Positions 9,557 through 18,083 of a stretch of 64,000 bases of DNA are shown here, one piece after another. The position numbers and the translations under genes were made by a program. The notes below the pieces were generated by a model that had not been told where the DNA came from, searched no databases, and saw only the letters and a list, made by a program, of their open reading frames with translations. How positions within the stretch are numbered: position 1 is the stretch's first letter; each line of letters opens with the position of its first letter. The stretch lies in NCBI RefSeq assembly GCF_900005615.1, contig NZ_LN832559.1, forward strand, positions 2,324,837 through 2,388,836. Direction: 5' to 3'. Source of the stretch: Paracoccus aminovorans. Lineage in GTDB: Bacteria > Pseudomonadota > Alphaproteobacteria > Rhodobacterales > Rhodobacteraceae.

Positions 9557-10318
9557 ATGCAGCACCAGGACGACCCGCGCCCGACCGGCCGGACCTATGC
9601 CGACGAGACCAGCCAGACCCGCTTCGGCCCCCGCCCCGTGCCCCCCGGCCATCACCCGCCGCACGAGCGGCCGGAGGCGCGCCGCACCCCGCCCCACGGC
9701 GATGTGTCGCCGGACGGGCAGCGGCCCTGGCCGCACCCCTCGCGCGGGGCGAAATGGCTGGTCTGGGGCGGCACCGCTCTGACCGCCGCGGCGCTGACGG
9801 CCGGGACGGTCTACGCGGCGCGCCACCTTGCCGATGCGCTGGGGGACGACAAGCCGCGGTCGCACAGCAAGAAGGCGCGCCCGCACGCCGGCGAACCCGC
9901 CGCCCGCCCCGCGCATGCCGGTCGCGCAGCGGATCAGGCGCCGCGGCGGCGCAGCCGCGCCCCGCGCCAAAGCCTGATGCAGGAAATCGAATCCAACACC
10001 GCCAGCCTCACCCAAGGCGTCGACAACGTCATGCGCGCGCTGACCTCGGCGGTGATCGGCTTTCGCGAGGTCGCGGGCCAGGCCGGAGGGATCATGCGCG
10101 AATTCGGCGACGCCGCCACGCTGGTCCAGGACATCCTGGGCCGCAACCGCGCCGAGGCGCCGCGCCAGCGGCCAGCGCATGCCGACCCGCCGCGCCCCAG
10201 CGACCGTCATGGCGCGCATATGCCCGACCTGCGCGACGACCCGCTGATGCATGATCCGCTGGACGGCCCCGATGCCGAGGCGCCGGACGATCACGATCCG
10301 CGCATCCACCGACTCTGA
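9557..10318 (+). CDS. Hypothetical single-pass membrane protein, Pro/Arg/His rich
   Basis: I do not recognise this 253-residue protein. Residues 1-70 are Pro/His/Arg rich and look disordered. One transmembrane helix lies at about 75-98 (WLVWGGTALTAAALTAGTVY), followed by a basic linker. A predicted helical stretch follows at about 140-190 (SLMQEIESNTASLTQGVDNV onward), then another Pro/Asp/His-rich tail. An N-terminal cytoplasmic segment and coiled or amphipathic C-terminal part are plausible. The GC-rich codon bias matches its neighbours, which supports a real gene. It stands alone between two terminators, so it has its own promoter; no functional context is visible. Confidence 0.6.
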   Translation: MQHQDDPRPTGRTYADETSQTRFGPRPVPPGHHPPHERPEARRTPPHGDVSPDGQRPWPHPSRGAKWLVWGGTALTAAALTAGTVYAARHLADALGDDKPRSHSKKARPHAGEPAARPAHAGRAADQAPRRRSRAPRQSLMQEIESNTASLTQGVDNVMRALTSAVIGFREVAGQAGGIMREFGDAATLVQDILGRNRAEAPRQRPAHADPPRPSDRHGAHMPDLRDDPLMHDPLDGPDAEAPDDHDPRIHRL

Positions 10319-10332
10319 CCGGCGGCCTCTTT

Positions 10333-10356
10333 CCGTTTTCCAAATACCCCGGCAAC
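10333..10356 (-). repeat. Second copy of the CCCCGGGATATTTGG-type intergenic element
   Basis: Read on the minus strand this is GCCGGGGTATTTGGAAAACG, matching the CCGGGRTATTTGG core found upstream of pdxA at 1236-1250. The hairpins that accompany the first copy are absent here. Confidence 0.4.
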
Positions 10357-10387
10357 CGCGCCACGCCAGCCGCAGCACGGCAAAACA

Positions 10388-10412
10388 AAAGGCCGCCTCA
10401 AGGGCGGCCTTT
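10388..10412 (-). terminator. Rho-independent terminator of tig
   Basis: AAAGGCCGCC and GGCGGCCTTT pair over 10 bp around loop TCAAG. On the minus strand the stem is followed by a TTTTGTTTTG tract, 28 bp past the tig stop. Confidence 0.85.
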
Positions 10413-10439
10413 CTCATGCATGACCTCGCGCGGTCCGGA

Positions 10440-11774
10440 TCAGACCTGATCCAGCGCCTCGATGGCCTTTTCCAGCTCTTCCTTGCTGACATCCTTGTCC
10501 GAGACCTTGGCGCCATCGACGATATGGTCGACGACCTTGTCCTCGAAGATCGGCGCGCGCAGCTGCTGCTGGGCCTGCGGGTTCTGCTGGATGAACTCGA
10601 AAAAGGCGCGCTCCTGCCCCGGATACTGCCGGGCCTGGCGCAGCACCGCCTGGGTCATCTCCTGGTCCGAGACGGTGATCTCGGCCTTCTGGCCGATCTC
10701 GGCCAAGAGCAGGCCCAGGCGCACGCGGCGCTCGGCCAGCGCCTTGTGCTCGTCCGTCGGCGCGATCTCGCCATGGTTATGGCCGTGATCGTCCGGGTGC
10801 TCTTCATGGTAAAGCTGGTGCGCGATCTGCTGCGCCTCGGCCTCGACCAGCGATTCGGGCAGGTCGAACTTGACCAGCGCGTCCAGCTTGTCCAGCAGCG
10901 CCCGCTTCAGCACTTGGCGCGAGGCGCCCTTGTACTCGGCTTCCAGCCGCTCGCGGATCTGGTCCTTCAGCGCATAAAGGCTCTCGGCGCCGAATTTCTT
11001 GGCCAGCTCGTCGTCCAGTTCGGCGGCTTTCGGCGCCTTGACGGCCTTCACCGTGGTCTCGAAGACCGCGTCCTTGCCGGCCAGGTTCGGGGCGCCGTAT
11101 TCCTCGGGGAACTTGACCTCGACCTTGACCTCGTCGCCGGCCTTGGCGCCGACCAGCTGTTCCTCGAAGCCGGGGATGAAGCTGCCCGAGCCCAGCACCA
11201 GCGGATAATCCTCGGCGGTGCCGCCGTCGAAGGCCACGCCGTCGACCATGCCCTTGAAGTCGATCACGACCTGGTCGCCGTCCTTGGCTTTGGTGCCCTT
11301 CTTGCGGTCCTCGAAGGACTGGGCATTCTTGGCCAGGTTCTCCAGCGCCTCGTTCACCTGCTCGTCGCTGGCCGAGACGACCAGCCGCTCCAGCTCGATG
11401 CCGGAAAGATCGGCCTCGGGGATCTGCGGCAGGGCCTCATAGGCCACCGTCACGACCACGTCGTCGCCTTCCTTCCAGGTCTCGCCGTTGACCATCTCGA
11501 TCTTGGGCTGGATGGCCGGGCGGTCGCCGGATTTTTCCAGGTGCTCGCGCAGGGCGCCGTCGATGGCCTCCTGCATGGCGTCGCCCATGATGCGCTGGCC
11601 GAACTGCTTCTTCAGCAGCGCCATCGGCACCTTGCCCTTGCGGAAGCCCTTCATCTCGACCTCGGGCTGGGCCTCTTTCAGCTTCGCGTCCACCTGGGCC
11701 GCCAGCGTGGCCGCCGGCAGGGTGAACTCATAGCCGCGCTTCAGCCCTTCGTTCTGGGTTTCCTTGACCTGCAT
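10440..11774 (-). CDS. tig: Trigger factor, ribosome-associated chaperone and PPIase
   Basis: This 444-residue protein begins [20 protein letters not shown]. It has the ribosome-binding loop [17 protein letters not shown] (about residues 44-60), the FKBP-type domain around [16 protein letters not shown] (about 165), and the helical C-terminal chaperone domain. It binds L23 at the tunnel exit and shields nascent chains. A His-rich stretch ([13 protein letters not shown], about 325) in the C-terminal domain is an additional feature. The ATG is preceded by GAAGGAAGAC. It is monocistronic, with its own terminator. Confidence 0.95.
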   Translation of the reverse strand: MQVKETQNEGLKRGYEFTLPAATLAAQVDAKLKEAQPEVEMKGFRKGKVPMALLKKQFGQRIMGDAMQEAIDGALREHLEKSGDRPAIQPKIEMVNGETWKEGDDVVVTVAYEALPQIPEADLSGIELERLVVSASDEQVNEALENLAKNAQSFEDRKKGTKAKDGDQVVIDFKGMVDGVAFDGGTAEDYPLVLGSGSFIPGFEEQLVGAKAGDEVKVEVKFPEEYGAPNLAGKDAVFETTVKAVKAPKAAELDDELAKKFGAESLYALKDQIRERLEAEYKGASRQVLKRALLDKLDALVKFDLPESLVEAEAQQIAHQLYHEEHPDDHGHNHGEIAPTDEHKALAERRVRLGLLLAEIGQKAEITVSDQEMTQAVLRQARQYPGQERAFFEFIQQNPQAQQQLRAPIFEDKVVDHIVDGAKVSDKDVSKEELEKAIEALDQV

Positions 11775-12279
11775 TTGTCTTCCTTCAATCCAACCATGCC
11801 ACGGCCGGAGGCCGGACGACCCCCGCTTGGACGCGGGAACGCCGTCCCCGCGCGTCCGCCTGTTTCAGCGCGCTAGCTATGGGATTTCGCCGCCCATAGC
11901 AAGGAGGAAGGCAGGCCAGGCCCCGCGCCGGACCCCGATCCGCGCCTTGCGGTCACCGTCCGGGGTCCCGGAAAAAGCCAAAGCGCCGCCTGCCGCCCGA
12001 AACCCAAATCCGAACAAGGACATGGCCGAAATCCGGCGCTTAGAAAAACCTGAACTTAAGGACAGGTTCACTTCCGCCGCGCGGCAGCGCATATAGGCGG
12101 AGTTCTGTAAGCGGTTGTTTGTTATCCAGAATAAACGGTAATCTGTTAACTGTTCCAGCATGATCGGATGGGTGTTAGACGGCACTCATCCGATTGCCCC
12201 TCTGCCGCGGTCGCTCATTTCCGACGCGTATCATCAGGCAGGAATGTCAGGCACGACGCGCCCTTGACGAGGCCCAGCG
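11775..12279. other. Gene-free stretch: candidate minus-strand promoter and a hairpin
   Basis: No convincing protein gene is present. On the minus strand, TTAACA (12144-12149) and GATAAC (12121-12126) are separated by 17 bp and form a plausible sigma-70 promoter that could serve tig through a leader of about 340 nt. An inverted repeat at 12163-12194 has 11-bp arms (ATCGGATGGGT and ACTCATCCGAT, one G-U pair) and a 10-nt loop without a following T-run. Confidence 0.4.
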
Positions 12280-12310
12280 ACAAGAAAGCCGCCCTTCCGG
12301 GCGGCATTTT
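12280..12310 (-). terminator. Rho-independent terminator of gltX
   Basis: GCCGCCC (12288-12294) and GGGCGGC (12299-12305) pair around a TTCC loop. On the minus strand the stem is followed by TTTCTT, about 30 bp after the gltX stop. Confidence 0.8.
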
Positions 12311-12330
12311 CATGTCGAAGGGTCGATCCG

Positions 12331-13656
12331 TCAGCCGCGGGCGCGCACGACCTGCAACAGCGGCATCACGTCCGACATGTCCGGCCCATGCGCCTGCCCG
12401 GTCAGCGCCTTCCTCAGCGGCATGAACAGGGCCTTGCCCTTGCGGCCGGTCGCGGCCTTGACCGCGGCGGTGAACTCGCCCCAAGTCGCATCGGTATAGG
12501 GCGGCGGCGGCAAAAGCTTCATCGCCTCGGCGATGAAATCGGCATCCTCGGGGTCGATCTGCGGCTCGGCGCCTTTCGAGAAGATTTCCCACCAGCCCGC
12601 AAGGTCGTCCAGCCGGGTGATGTTCTGCGAGGCGACGCGCCAGAACCGCTCGGCCAGTTCCGCCGGCACGCCCAGCGCGGCGATGCGGTCCGCGACCTCG
12701 GCGAAGGGCCGCGACTGGTTCGCCTCACGCGTCAGCGGCCAGAGGTCCTCGGCGTCGAACTTGGTGGGCGAGGCGCCGAATTGCGACAGATCGAAGCCCT
12801 CGGCCAGGTCGTCCAGCGACATGCGCAGCTCGACCGGCTGCGACGAGCCCAGCCGCGCCATCAAGGACAGCAGCGCCTCGGGCGCCACGCCGTTCTCGCG
12901 CAGGTCCTTGATCGACAGCGTGCCCAGGCGCTTGGACAGTTCCTCGCCCTGCGCGCCGGTCAGCAGGCTGTGATGCGCAAAGGCCGGCGGCTGGGCCCCC
13001 AGCGCGCGGATGATCTGGATCTGGGTCGCGGTATTGGTCACGTGGTCGGCGCCGCGCACGATATGGGTCACGCCCATGTCGGCATCGTCCACGGAGGACG
13101 CGAAGGTATAAAGCACCTGCCCGTCGGCGCGGATCAGCACCGGGTCCGAAACACTGGCCGCGTCGATGGAAATATCGCCCAGGATGCCGTCGGTCCACTC
13201 GATCCGCTCCTGATCCAGCAGGAAGCGCCAATAGCCGTCGCGACCCTCGGCCCGCAGGCGGTCCTTGTCGGCGTCCGAAAGGTTCAGCCCGGCGCGGTCA
13301 TAGACCGGCGGCTTGCCCATGTTGAGCTGCTTCTTGCGCTTCAGGTCCAGCTCGACCGGGGTTTCGAACACTTCGTAAAGCCGGCCAGCCTGACGCAGGC
13401 CCGTGGCCGCCTCGCCGTAGCGGTCGAGGCGGTCCGACTGCCGCTCGATCCGGTCCCAAGTCAGGCCCAGCCACTCCAGGTCGCGCTGGATGCCGTCGGC
13501 ATATTCCTGCTTCGACCGCTCACGGTCGGTGTCGTCCAGGCGCAGGATGAACGTGCCGCCCGCCTTGCGCGCGATCAGGTAGTTCATCAGCGCCGTGCGC
13601 AGGTTGCCGACATGGATGTGGCCGGTGGGCGAAGGGGCGAAACGGGTGGTGGTCAT
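12331..13656 (-). CDS. gltX: Glutamyl-tRNA synthetase
   Basis: The start is the ATG at 13654-13656 (MTTTRFAPSPTGHIHVGN), preceded by CAGGAGACACCC, giving 441 residues. The frame is open far upstream but without family similarity. The class I signature HIGH appears as GHIH near residue 13 and the KMSKS loop as ELSKRLG near residue 240. Rhodobacteraceae often carry two GltX paralogues; this one, with 441 residues and ELSKR, could be either and is therefore labelled only gltX. The divergent metallopeptidase gene starts 76 bp away. Confidence 0.93.
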   Translation of the reverse strand: MTTTRFAPSPTGHIHVGNLRTALMNYLIARKAGGTFILRLDDTDRERSKQEYADGIQRDLEWLGLTWDRIERQSDRLDRYGEAATGLRQAGRLYEVFETPVELDLKRKKQLNMGKPPVYDRAGLNLSDADKDRLRAEGRDGYWRFLLDQERIEWTDGILGDISIDAASVSDPVLIRADGQVLYTFASSVDDADMGVTHIVRGADHVTNTATQIQIIRALGAQPPAFAHHSLLTGAQGEELSKRLGTLSIKDLRENGVAPEALLSLMARLGSSQPVELRMSLDDLAEGFDLSQFGASPTKFDAEDLWPLTREANQSRPFAEVADRIAALGVPAELAERFWRVASQNITRLDDLAGWWEIFSKGAEPQIDPEDADFIAEAMKLLPPPPYTDATWGEFTAAVKAATGRKGKALFMPLRKALTGQAHGPDMSDVMPLLQVVRARG

Positions 13657-13731
13657 GGGTGTCTCCTGTCGGCTTCGCTCTTTCACATGTGGCAGTTTTT
13701 GTCCATATCGGGGCCAAAGACGAGGTTGGCC

Positions 13732-14139
13732 ATGCTTGACTGGAAGAATGCCGAGGCGCCCGACACCGGCGCGATCGAGGAAATGGCCCGCGAGGCCATC
13801 GCCGCCCTGCCCCCGGAATTCGCCGGCCCGGCGGCGCAAGTCGTGCTGCGGGTCGAGGATTTCGCCGGCGACGAGTTCCTGGACGAATTGCAGATCGACG
13901 ACCCGCTGGAGCTGACCGGGCTCTACGACGGCGTGCCGATGACGGAAAAATCCGCCAGCGAGCCGCAGCATTTCCCCGACACCGTCTGGCTGTTCCGCCG
14001 CGCCATCCTGGACGAATGGGCCAGCCGCGGCGACGTGACCCTGGGGCAGCTGGTCGCGCATGTCGTGGTCCATGAATTCGCCCACCACTTCGGCTGGTCG
14101 GACGAGGACATCGCCACCATCGACCGCTGGTGGGAATGA
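13732..14139 (+). CDS. Small zincin-like metallopeptidase-family protein
   Basis: This 135-residue protein has the zincin motif HEXXH as HEFAHHFGW near its C-terminus (about residues 113-121), followed by a downstream Asp/Glu-rich end. This matches the short metallopeptidase family often annotated Zincin_1/DUF1025. The GLYDGVP and PDTVWLFRRAILDEW segments are family-typical. No signal peptide is present, so it is cytoplasmic. The substrate is unknown. Its TGA overlaps the ATG of the PfkB gene (ATGATGG at 14136), implying coupling. Confidence 0.8.
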   Translation: MLDWKNAEAPDTGAIEEMAREAIAALPPEFAGPAAQVVLRVEDFAGDEFLDELQIDDPLELTGLYDGVPMTEKSASEPQHFPDTVWLFRRAILDEWASRGDVTLGQLVAHVVVHEFAHHFGWSDEDIATIDRWWE

Positions 14140-15095
14140 TGGCCCAGGCGCCGGTCCTGACCATCACCCTGAACCCGGCGCTGGATGTGACCACCTCGGC
14201 ACCGCGCGTGGTCCCGGACGCAAAGCTGCGCTGCACGCCGCCGCGGGTCGATCCGGGCGGCGGCGGCATCAACGTCAGCCGCGCCATCCGCGCCATGGGC
14301 GGCGACAGCACGGCGCTGGTGGCGCTTGGCGGCGCCACCGGGCAGCGCATCGCCGAACTGCTGGCCGAGACCGGCGTGGCGGTGCGCAGCCTGCCCGCGC
14401 CGGGCGAAACCCGGCAATCCGTCACCGTGGACGACCAGGCGCTGCGCCAGCAGTTCCGCTTCGTCATGCCCGGCCCGCAATGGTCCGGCGCCGATGTCGA
14501 GGCCGCCCTGCAAGCGGCGGCGGATGCGGCGGCGGGCGCGCTGGTGGTGCTGTCGGGCTCGAACCCGCCGGGGGTGCCGGCCGGTTTCGCGGCACGGCTG
14601 GCCGAGCGGCTGCAAGGGTCCGGCGCACGGCTGGTGGTGGACACCTCGGGCGAGGCACTGGCCATGGCCGCCGCCGTGGTCGACCGCCGGGTCGAGATCC
14701 TGCGCATGGACGACGCCGAGGCCGAGGGGCTGGCCGGCCACCCTCTGCCCTATCGCGCCGATACCGCGCGTTTCGCGGCCGGGCTGGTCGCCTCGGGCGC
14801 GGCGCGGGCGGTGATCGTGGCCCGGGGCCGCGACGGTAACATCATCGCCACGGGCGAAGGCATCTGGCATGCCGAGGCGGCGCGGGTGCCCATCGTCAGC
14901 AAGGTCGGCGCCGGCGACAGCTTCCTGGCCGGCTTCGTGCTGGGCTACGCAAGGGGCTGGCCGATCCCCGACGCGCTGGGGCTGGCGGCCGCCGCCGCAT
15001 CCGCGACCGTGCAGACCCCCGCCACCGAGCTTTGCCGGGCCGAGGACGTCGAGCGGCTGTTCGCCGCCCGCGTGGTCAGCGAAATGCGGCTCTAG
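14136..15095 (+). CDS. PfkB-family hexose kinase (1-phosphofructokinase type)
   Basis: This 319-residue protein starts TITLNPALDVTT, the N-terminus of the 1-phosphofructokinase/tagatose-6-phosphate kinase branch. It has the glycine-rich sugar site (PGGGGINVSRAI, about 43-54) and the catalytic GAGDSFLAG motif (about 258, with the catalytic Asp). It phosphorylates a hexose phosphate with ATP; fructose-1-phosphate or fructose-6-phosphate are the likely substrates. No fru PTS genes are adjacent, so the role cannot be fixed from context. Two adjacent ATG codons (14136, 14139) are possible starts. Confidence 0.85.
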   Translation: MMAQAPVLTITLNPALDVTTSAPRVVPDAKLRCTPPRVDPGGGGINVSRAIRAMGGDSTALVALGGATGQRIAELLAETGVAVRSLPAPGETRQSVTVDDQALRQQFRFVMPGPQWSGADVEAALQAAADAAAGALVVLSGSNPPGVPAGFAARLAERLQGSGARLVVDTSGEALAMAAAVVDRRVEILRMDDAEAEGLAGHPLPYRADTARFAAGLVASGAARAVIVARGRDGNIIATGEGIWHAEAARVPIVSKVGAGDSFLAGFVLGYARGWPIPDALGLAAAAASATVQTPATELCRAEDVERLFAARVVSEMRL

Positions 15096-15610
15096 CGCCG
15101 GCCGTCCATGCGGGTGAAATCCATCACGCTGCCTTCGCCGGGGCGCAACTGGGACCAGTCGGCGATCTGGAAATCCACCACCAGCGTCGCCGCCGTGGGA
15201 TAGCGCCGGAAATCCGGGTCCAGCGGCACCCGCGCCGGCAGCATCGCGGCGAATTCGGCGATGCCCGGGTTGTGTCCGATCATCATCACCGTCGGTGCCG
15301 AGGCCGTGCGCAGGATCGCCAGCATCTTTTCCGGCCCGGCCTGGTAAAGCCCCGGCTCATAGCGAACCTGCGGCCGCACCTCCAGCGGCGCCATCGCGAC
15401 ACGCGCCCAGGTCTCGCGCGTGCGCTCGGCGGTCGAGCACAGCACTTCCTCGGGCTCGTAGCCCCGGCTGGCCAGCCAGTCGCCCAGTTCGCGGGCCGAG
15501 CGGCAGCCGCGCTCGTTCAACGGGCGCTCCTGGTCGGGCTGCGCCGGATCGTCCCAAGAGGATTTCGCGTGCCGGGTCAGGATCAGACGGCAGTGTCCGA
15601 GAGGAGTCAT
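15092..15610 (-). CDS. sixA: SixA-type phosphohistidine phosphatase
   Basis: This 172-residue histidine-phosphatase-family protein has the RHA variant of the RHG motif (LTRHAKSSWDDP, about residues 11-22) and the second catalytic region MMIGHNPGI near residue 120. This matches the SixA branch, whose Escherichia member dephosphorylates HPt-type phosphohistidines. Its stop shares four bases with that of the convergent PfkB gene (CTAG at 15092-15095). A phosphorelay or PTS-Ntr target is possible, since ptsP is encoded at 30087, but that is inference. Confidence 0.85.
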   Translation of the reverse strand: MTPLGHCRLILTRHAKSSWDDPAQPDQERPLNERGCRSARELGDWLASRGYEPEEVLCSTAERTRETWARVAMAPLEVRPQVRYEPGLYQAGPEKMLAILRTASAPTVMMIGHNPGIAEFAAMLPARVPLDPDFRRYPTAATLVVDFQIADWSQLRPGEGSVMDFTRMDGRR

Positions 15611-15725
15611 CGAATTGCCTTTTCGGCCATACGGTTAAGTTGCTCAGCGGCTTCGAGCCTGCCACAGCTTCCGGCGCGCGGGCAAGCCTTCTCTTGGCCC
15701 GCCGGCGCCTTGCCGCGACGCGGGC

Positions 15726-16640
15726 CTAAAGCCCGCTGCCGCCCTGCCGCAGCCCGCGCGGCTTGACCCGCGGTTCGGTCGAGCGGATCAGCGAGCCGGC
15801 GCCATGTTCGGTGAACAGTTCCAGGAGCGAGGCGTTCGGCACCCGCCCGTCCAGAATCACCACGGCGCGCACGCCCTCCTCGATGGCTTTCAGCGCGGTC
15901 TCGGTCTTGGGGATCATGCCGCCGGCGATGGTGCCCTCCTCGATCATCGCCCGCACCTGGTCGGGATTCATCGCGGTCAGCACCTCGCCCGTGGCATCCT
16001 TAACCCCGGCTACATCGGTCAAGAGCAGCAGCCGGTCCGCCTTTAGCGCCCCGGCGATGGCGCCGGCAGCGGTGTCGCCGTTGACGTTGAAGGTCTCGTT
16101 GTCCTCCATCCCGGTGGCGACCGGGGCGATGACCGGGATCAGCCCGGCGGCGTAGAGGTCGCGGATGATCTGCACGTTCATCTCGACCGGGCGGCCGACG
16201 AAGCCCAGTTCGGGGTCGTCCGGCTCGCAGACCATCAGGTCGTCGTCCTTGCCCGAGATGCCGACGGCGCGGCCGCCGGCGTCGTTGATCGCCTGCACGA
16301 TACGCTTGTTCACCAGGCCCGACAGCACCATCTCGACCACCTCGACGGTTTCGCGGGTGGTGACGCGCTTGCCGCGCACGAAGCGGCTTTCGATGCCCAG
16401 CCTGGCCAGCAGGTCGTTGATCATCGGCCCGCCGCCGTGGCAGACGACCGGGTGGATGCCGACCTGCTTCATCAGCACGATGTCGCGGGCGAATTCGGCC
16501 ATGGCCTCGTCGTCGCCCATGGCATTGCCGCCGAATTTCACCACCACCACGGCGCCCGAATAGCGCTGCATATAGGGCAGCGCCTCGGAAAGGGTGCGGG
16601 CGGTGGCGATCCAGTCACGGTTCATGTTCTGCTTTCTCAT
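15726..16640 (-). CDS. argB: Acetylglutamate kinase
   Basis: ArgB phosphorylates N-acetylglutamate, the second step of arginine synthesis. The family core is complete: [13 protein letters not shown] (about residue 32), [20 protein letters not shown] (about 68) and [15 protein letters not shown] (about 184). Two starts are possible: the ATG at 16638-16640 ([10 protein letters not shown], 304 residues) and the ATG at 16623-16625. The longer form is listed. It is the last gene of the rpmH-to-argB minus-strand block. Confidence 0.94.
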   Translation of the reverse strand: MRKQNMNRDWIATARTLSEALPYMQRYSGAVVVVKFGGNAMGDDEAMAEFARDIVLMKQVGIHPVVCHGGGPMINDLLARLGIESRFVRGKRVTTRETVEVVEMVLSGLVNKRIVQAINDAGGRAVGISGKDDDLMVCEPDDPELGFVGRPVEMNVQIIRDLYAAGLIPVIAPVATGMEDNETFNVNGDTAAGAIAGALKADRLLLLTDVAGVKDATGEVLTAMNPDQVRAMIEEGTIAGGMIPKTETALKAIEEGVRAVVILDGRVPNASLLELFTEHGAGSLIRSTEPRVKPRGLRQGGSGL

Positions 16641-16686
16641 AGAAGGCCCCTGTTCGTCGCGCTCGACCCTAGGACGCGGGCGCAGA

Positions 16687-17337
16687 TCAGTCCAGACCGG
16701 CAATGATGCTGCGCAGAGTGGCGATGCCCTGGCCCTTGTCCGAGCTTGTGATCACAAGCTCGGGGTAAGCGGCGGGATGCTTTTGCAGCGCCTCCTGCAC
16801 CTGCTCGACCGTGGCCTGCATGGCCTGGGTGCCGATCTTGTCGGCCTTGGTCATCACCACCTGGAAGGGCACGGCGGCCCGGTCCAGCAGCTTCATGATC
16901 TCGTGATCGACGTCCTTCACCCCATGACGCGAATCGATCAGCGCGAAGGCGCGGCGCAGGGTCGGCCGGCCGGAAAGGTAGCTCTTCAGCAGCGCCTGCC
17001 ATTTCGCCACCACCGCGACCGGCGCCTTGGCGAAACCATAGCCCGGCAGGTCGACCAGATAGGCCTGCTCGCCCAGCGTGAAATAGTTGATCTCTTGCGT
17101 GCGGCCCGGCGTGTTCGAGGCGCGCGCCAGCCCGTTCCGCCCGGTCAGCGCGTTGATCAGGCTGGATTTCCCGACGTTCGAGCGGCCGGCGAAACAGACC
17201 TCGGGCCGGTCGGCGGGCGGCAGCCCGTCCATAGCGACGACGCCTTTCAGGAAATCGACCGGACCGGCGAACAGCTTGCGCGCGGCCTCGGCGGCCTCGG
17301 CCTCGGGTTCGGGGGCGATGGGAAAGGCGACCTTCAT
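16687..17337 (-). CDS. engB: Ribosome biogenesis GTPase (YihA/YsxC)
   Basis: This 216-residue GTPase shows G1 GRSNVGKSS (about residue 52), G2 around NTPGRTQ, G3 DLPGYG and G4 TKADK. It is needed for 50S assembly. Its ATG (17335-17337) overlaps the stop of the MOSC gene by four bases. Conservation next to yidC and argB is typical of Rhodobacterales. Confidence 0.94.
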   Translation of the reverse strand: MKVAFPIAPEPEAEAAEAARKLFAGPVDFLKGVVAMDGLPPADRPEVCFAGRSNVGKSSLINALTGRNGLARASNTPGRTQEINYFTLGEQAYLVDLPGYGFAKAPVAVVAKWQALLKSYLSGRPTLRRAFALIDSRHGVKDVDHEIMKLLDRAAVPFQVVMTKADKIGTQAMQATVEQVQEALQKHPAAYPELVITSSDKGQGIATLRSIIAGLD

Positions 17338-18083
17338 GCGCGGATCTCGTCGTTGAGGGCAATCTCGCCGCCGGTGACGACCTCGGCGTAGATGCCGAAA
17401 TCGGTATGGCCCAGATGCGCCTTCAGCGCCTCGGGCATGTCGATGTCGATGCCGCCGGTTTCGGGGTCGGCGCTGGTGGCGGGGCAGCGGCCGATGGGCT
17501 CGGTCACGCGCAGCTCGATCTCGCCCACGGTCAGGATCCGACCGATCAGATCGCGTTCCGCATGGGGCGCCCAACCCTCGACCCAGAGGTTCGCGCGCCA
17601 GCGCGCGATGCCCGGATCGAAGCCCAGCCGCCCGGCCAGGTCGCGCAGGCTGTCAAGCGACAGGATCGAGACCCAGGGCCGACCGACGTCGGTCCAGGCG
17701 GCGGGCGCCCGCACCAGCCGCGTGGGCGCAGGCTTGTCCGCGGGCCAGAGCGGGCGCAGCCAGTCGATCAGCCGCGGGCCCTCGGTCTCGGGGTCGATCT
17801 CGATCACGGGCAGCTGCGGATGGGCCAGCCGCAACCGGCCGTTTCCCATGCTGCCGCCGCTGACGGCTTGCAGGCCCGGAGCGGCCGCGCCGCGCAGGAA
17901 GCAGCCCTTGGGCAGCCAGCGCGCCGGGGCGGGGCCGGCGTGACGCTCGCCCGCTTCGGTCAGGACCGCCCATTCGCGGTCGCCCGGCAAGACGCGGGCC
18001 GCATCCAGACGGATGCGGCCAAGGTCTTCGCCGCCGACCGACTTGATCGGATGGCGGCGTATCCGGGCGATGCGGGCGGTCAT
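17334..18083 (-). CDS. MOSC-domain protein
   Basis: This 249-residue protein has an N-terminal MOSC_N beta-barrel (IRRHPIKSVGGEDL, DREWAVLTE) and a C-terminal MOSC domain with the conserved cysteine in PIGRCPATSADPETG (about residue 205). MOSC proteins handle molybdenum-cofactor sulfur chemistry or N-hydroxylated substrates. This one is a short relative of YiiM/YcbX lacking a ferredoxin domain. It overlaps both engB (downstream) and yidC (upstream) by four bases, so it is tightly embedded in the operon although functionally unrelated. Confidence 0.85.
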   Translation of the reverse strand: MTARIARIRRHPIKSVGGEDLGRIRLDAARVLPGDREWAVLTEAGERHAGPAPARWLPKGCFLRGAAAPGLQAVSGGSMGNGRLRLAHPQLPVIEIDPETEGPRLIDWLRPLWPADKPAPTRLVRAPAAWTDVGRPWVSILSLDSLRDLAGRLGFDPGIARWRANLWVEGWAPHAERDLIGRILTVGEIELRVTEPIGRCPATSADPETGGIDIDMPEALKAHLGHTDFGIYAEVVTGGEIALNDEIRA

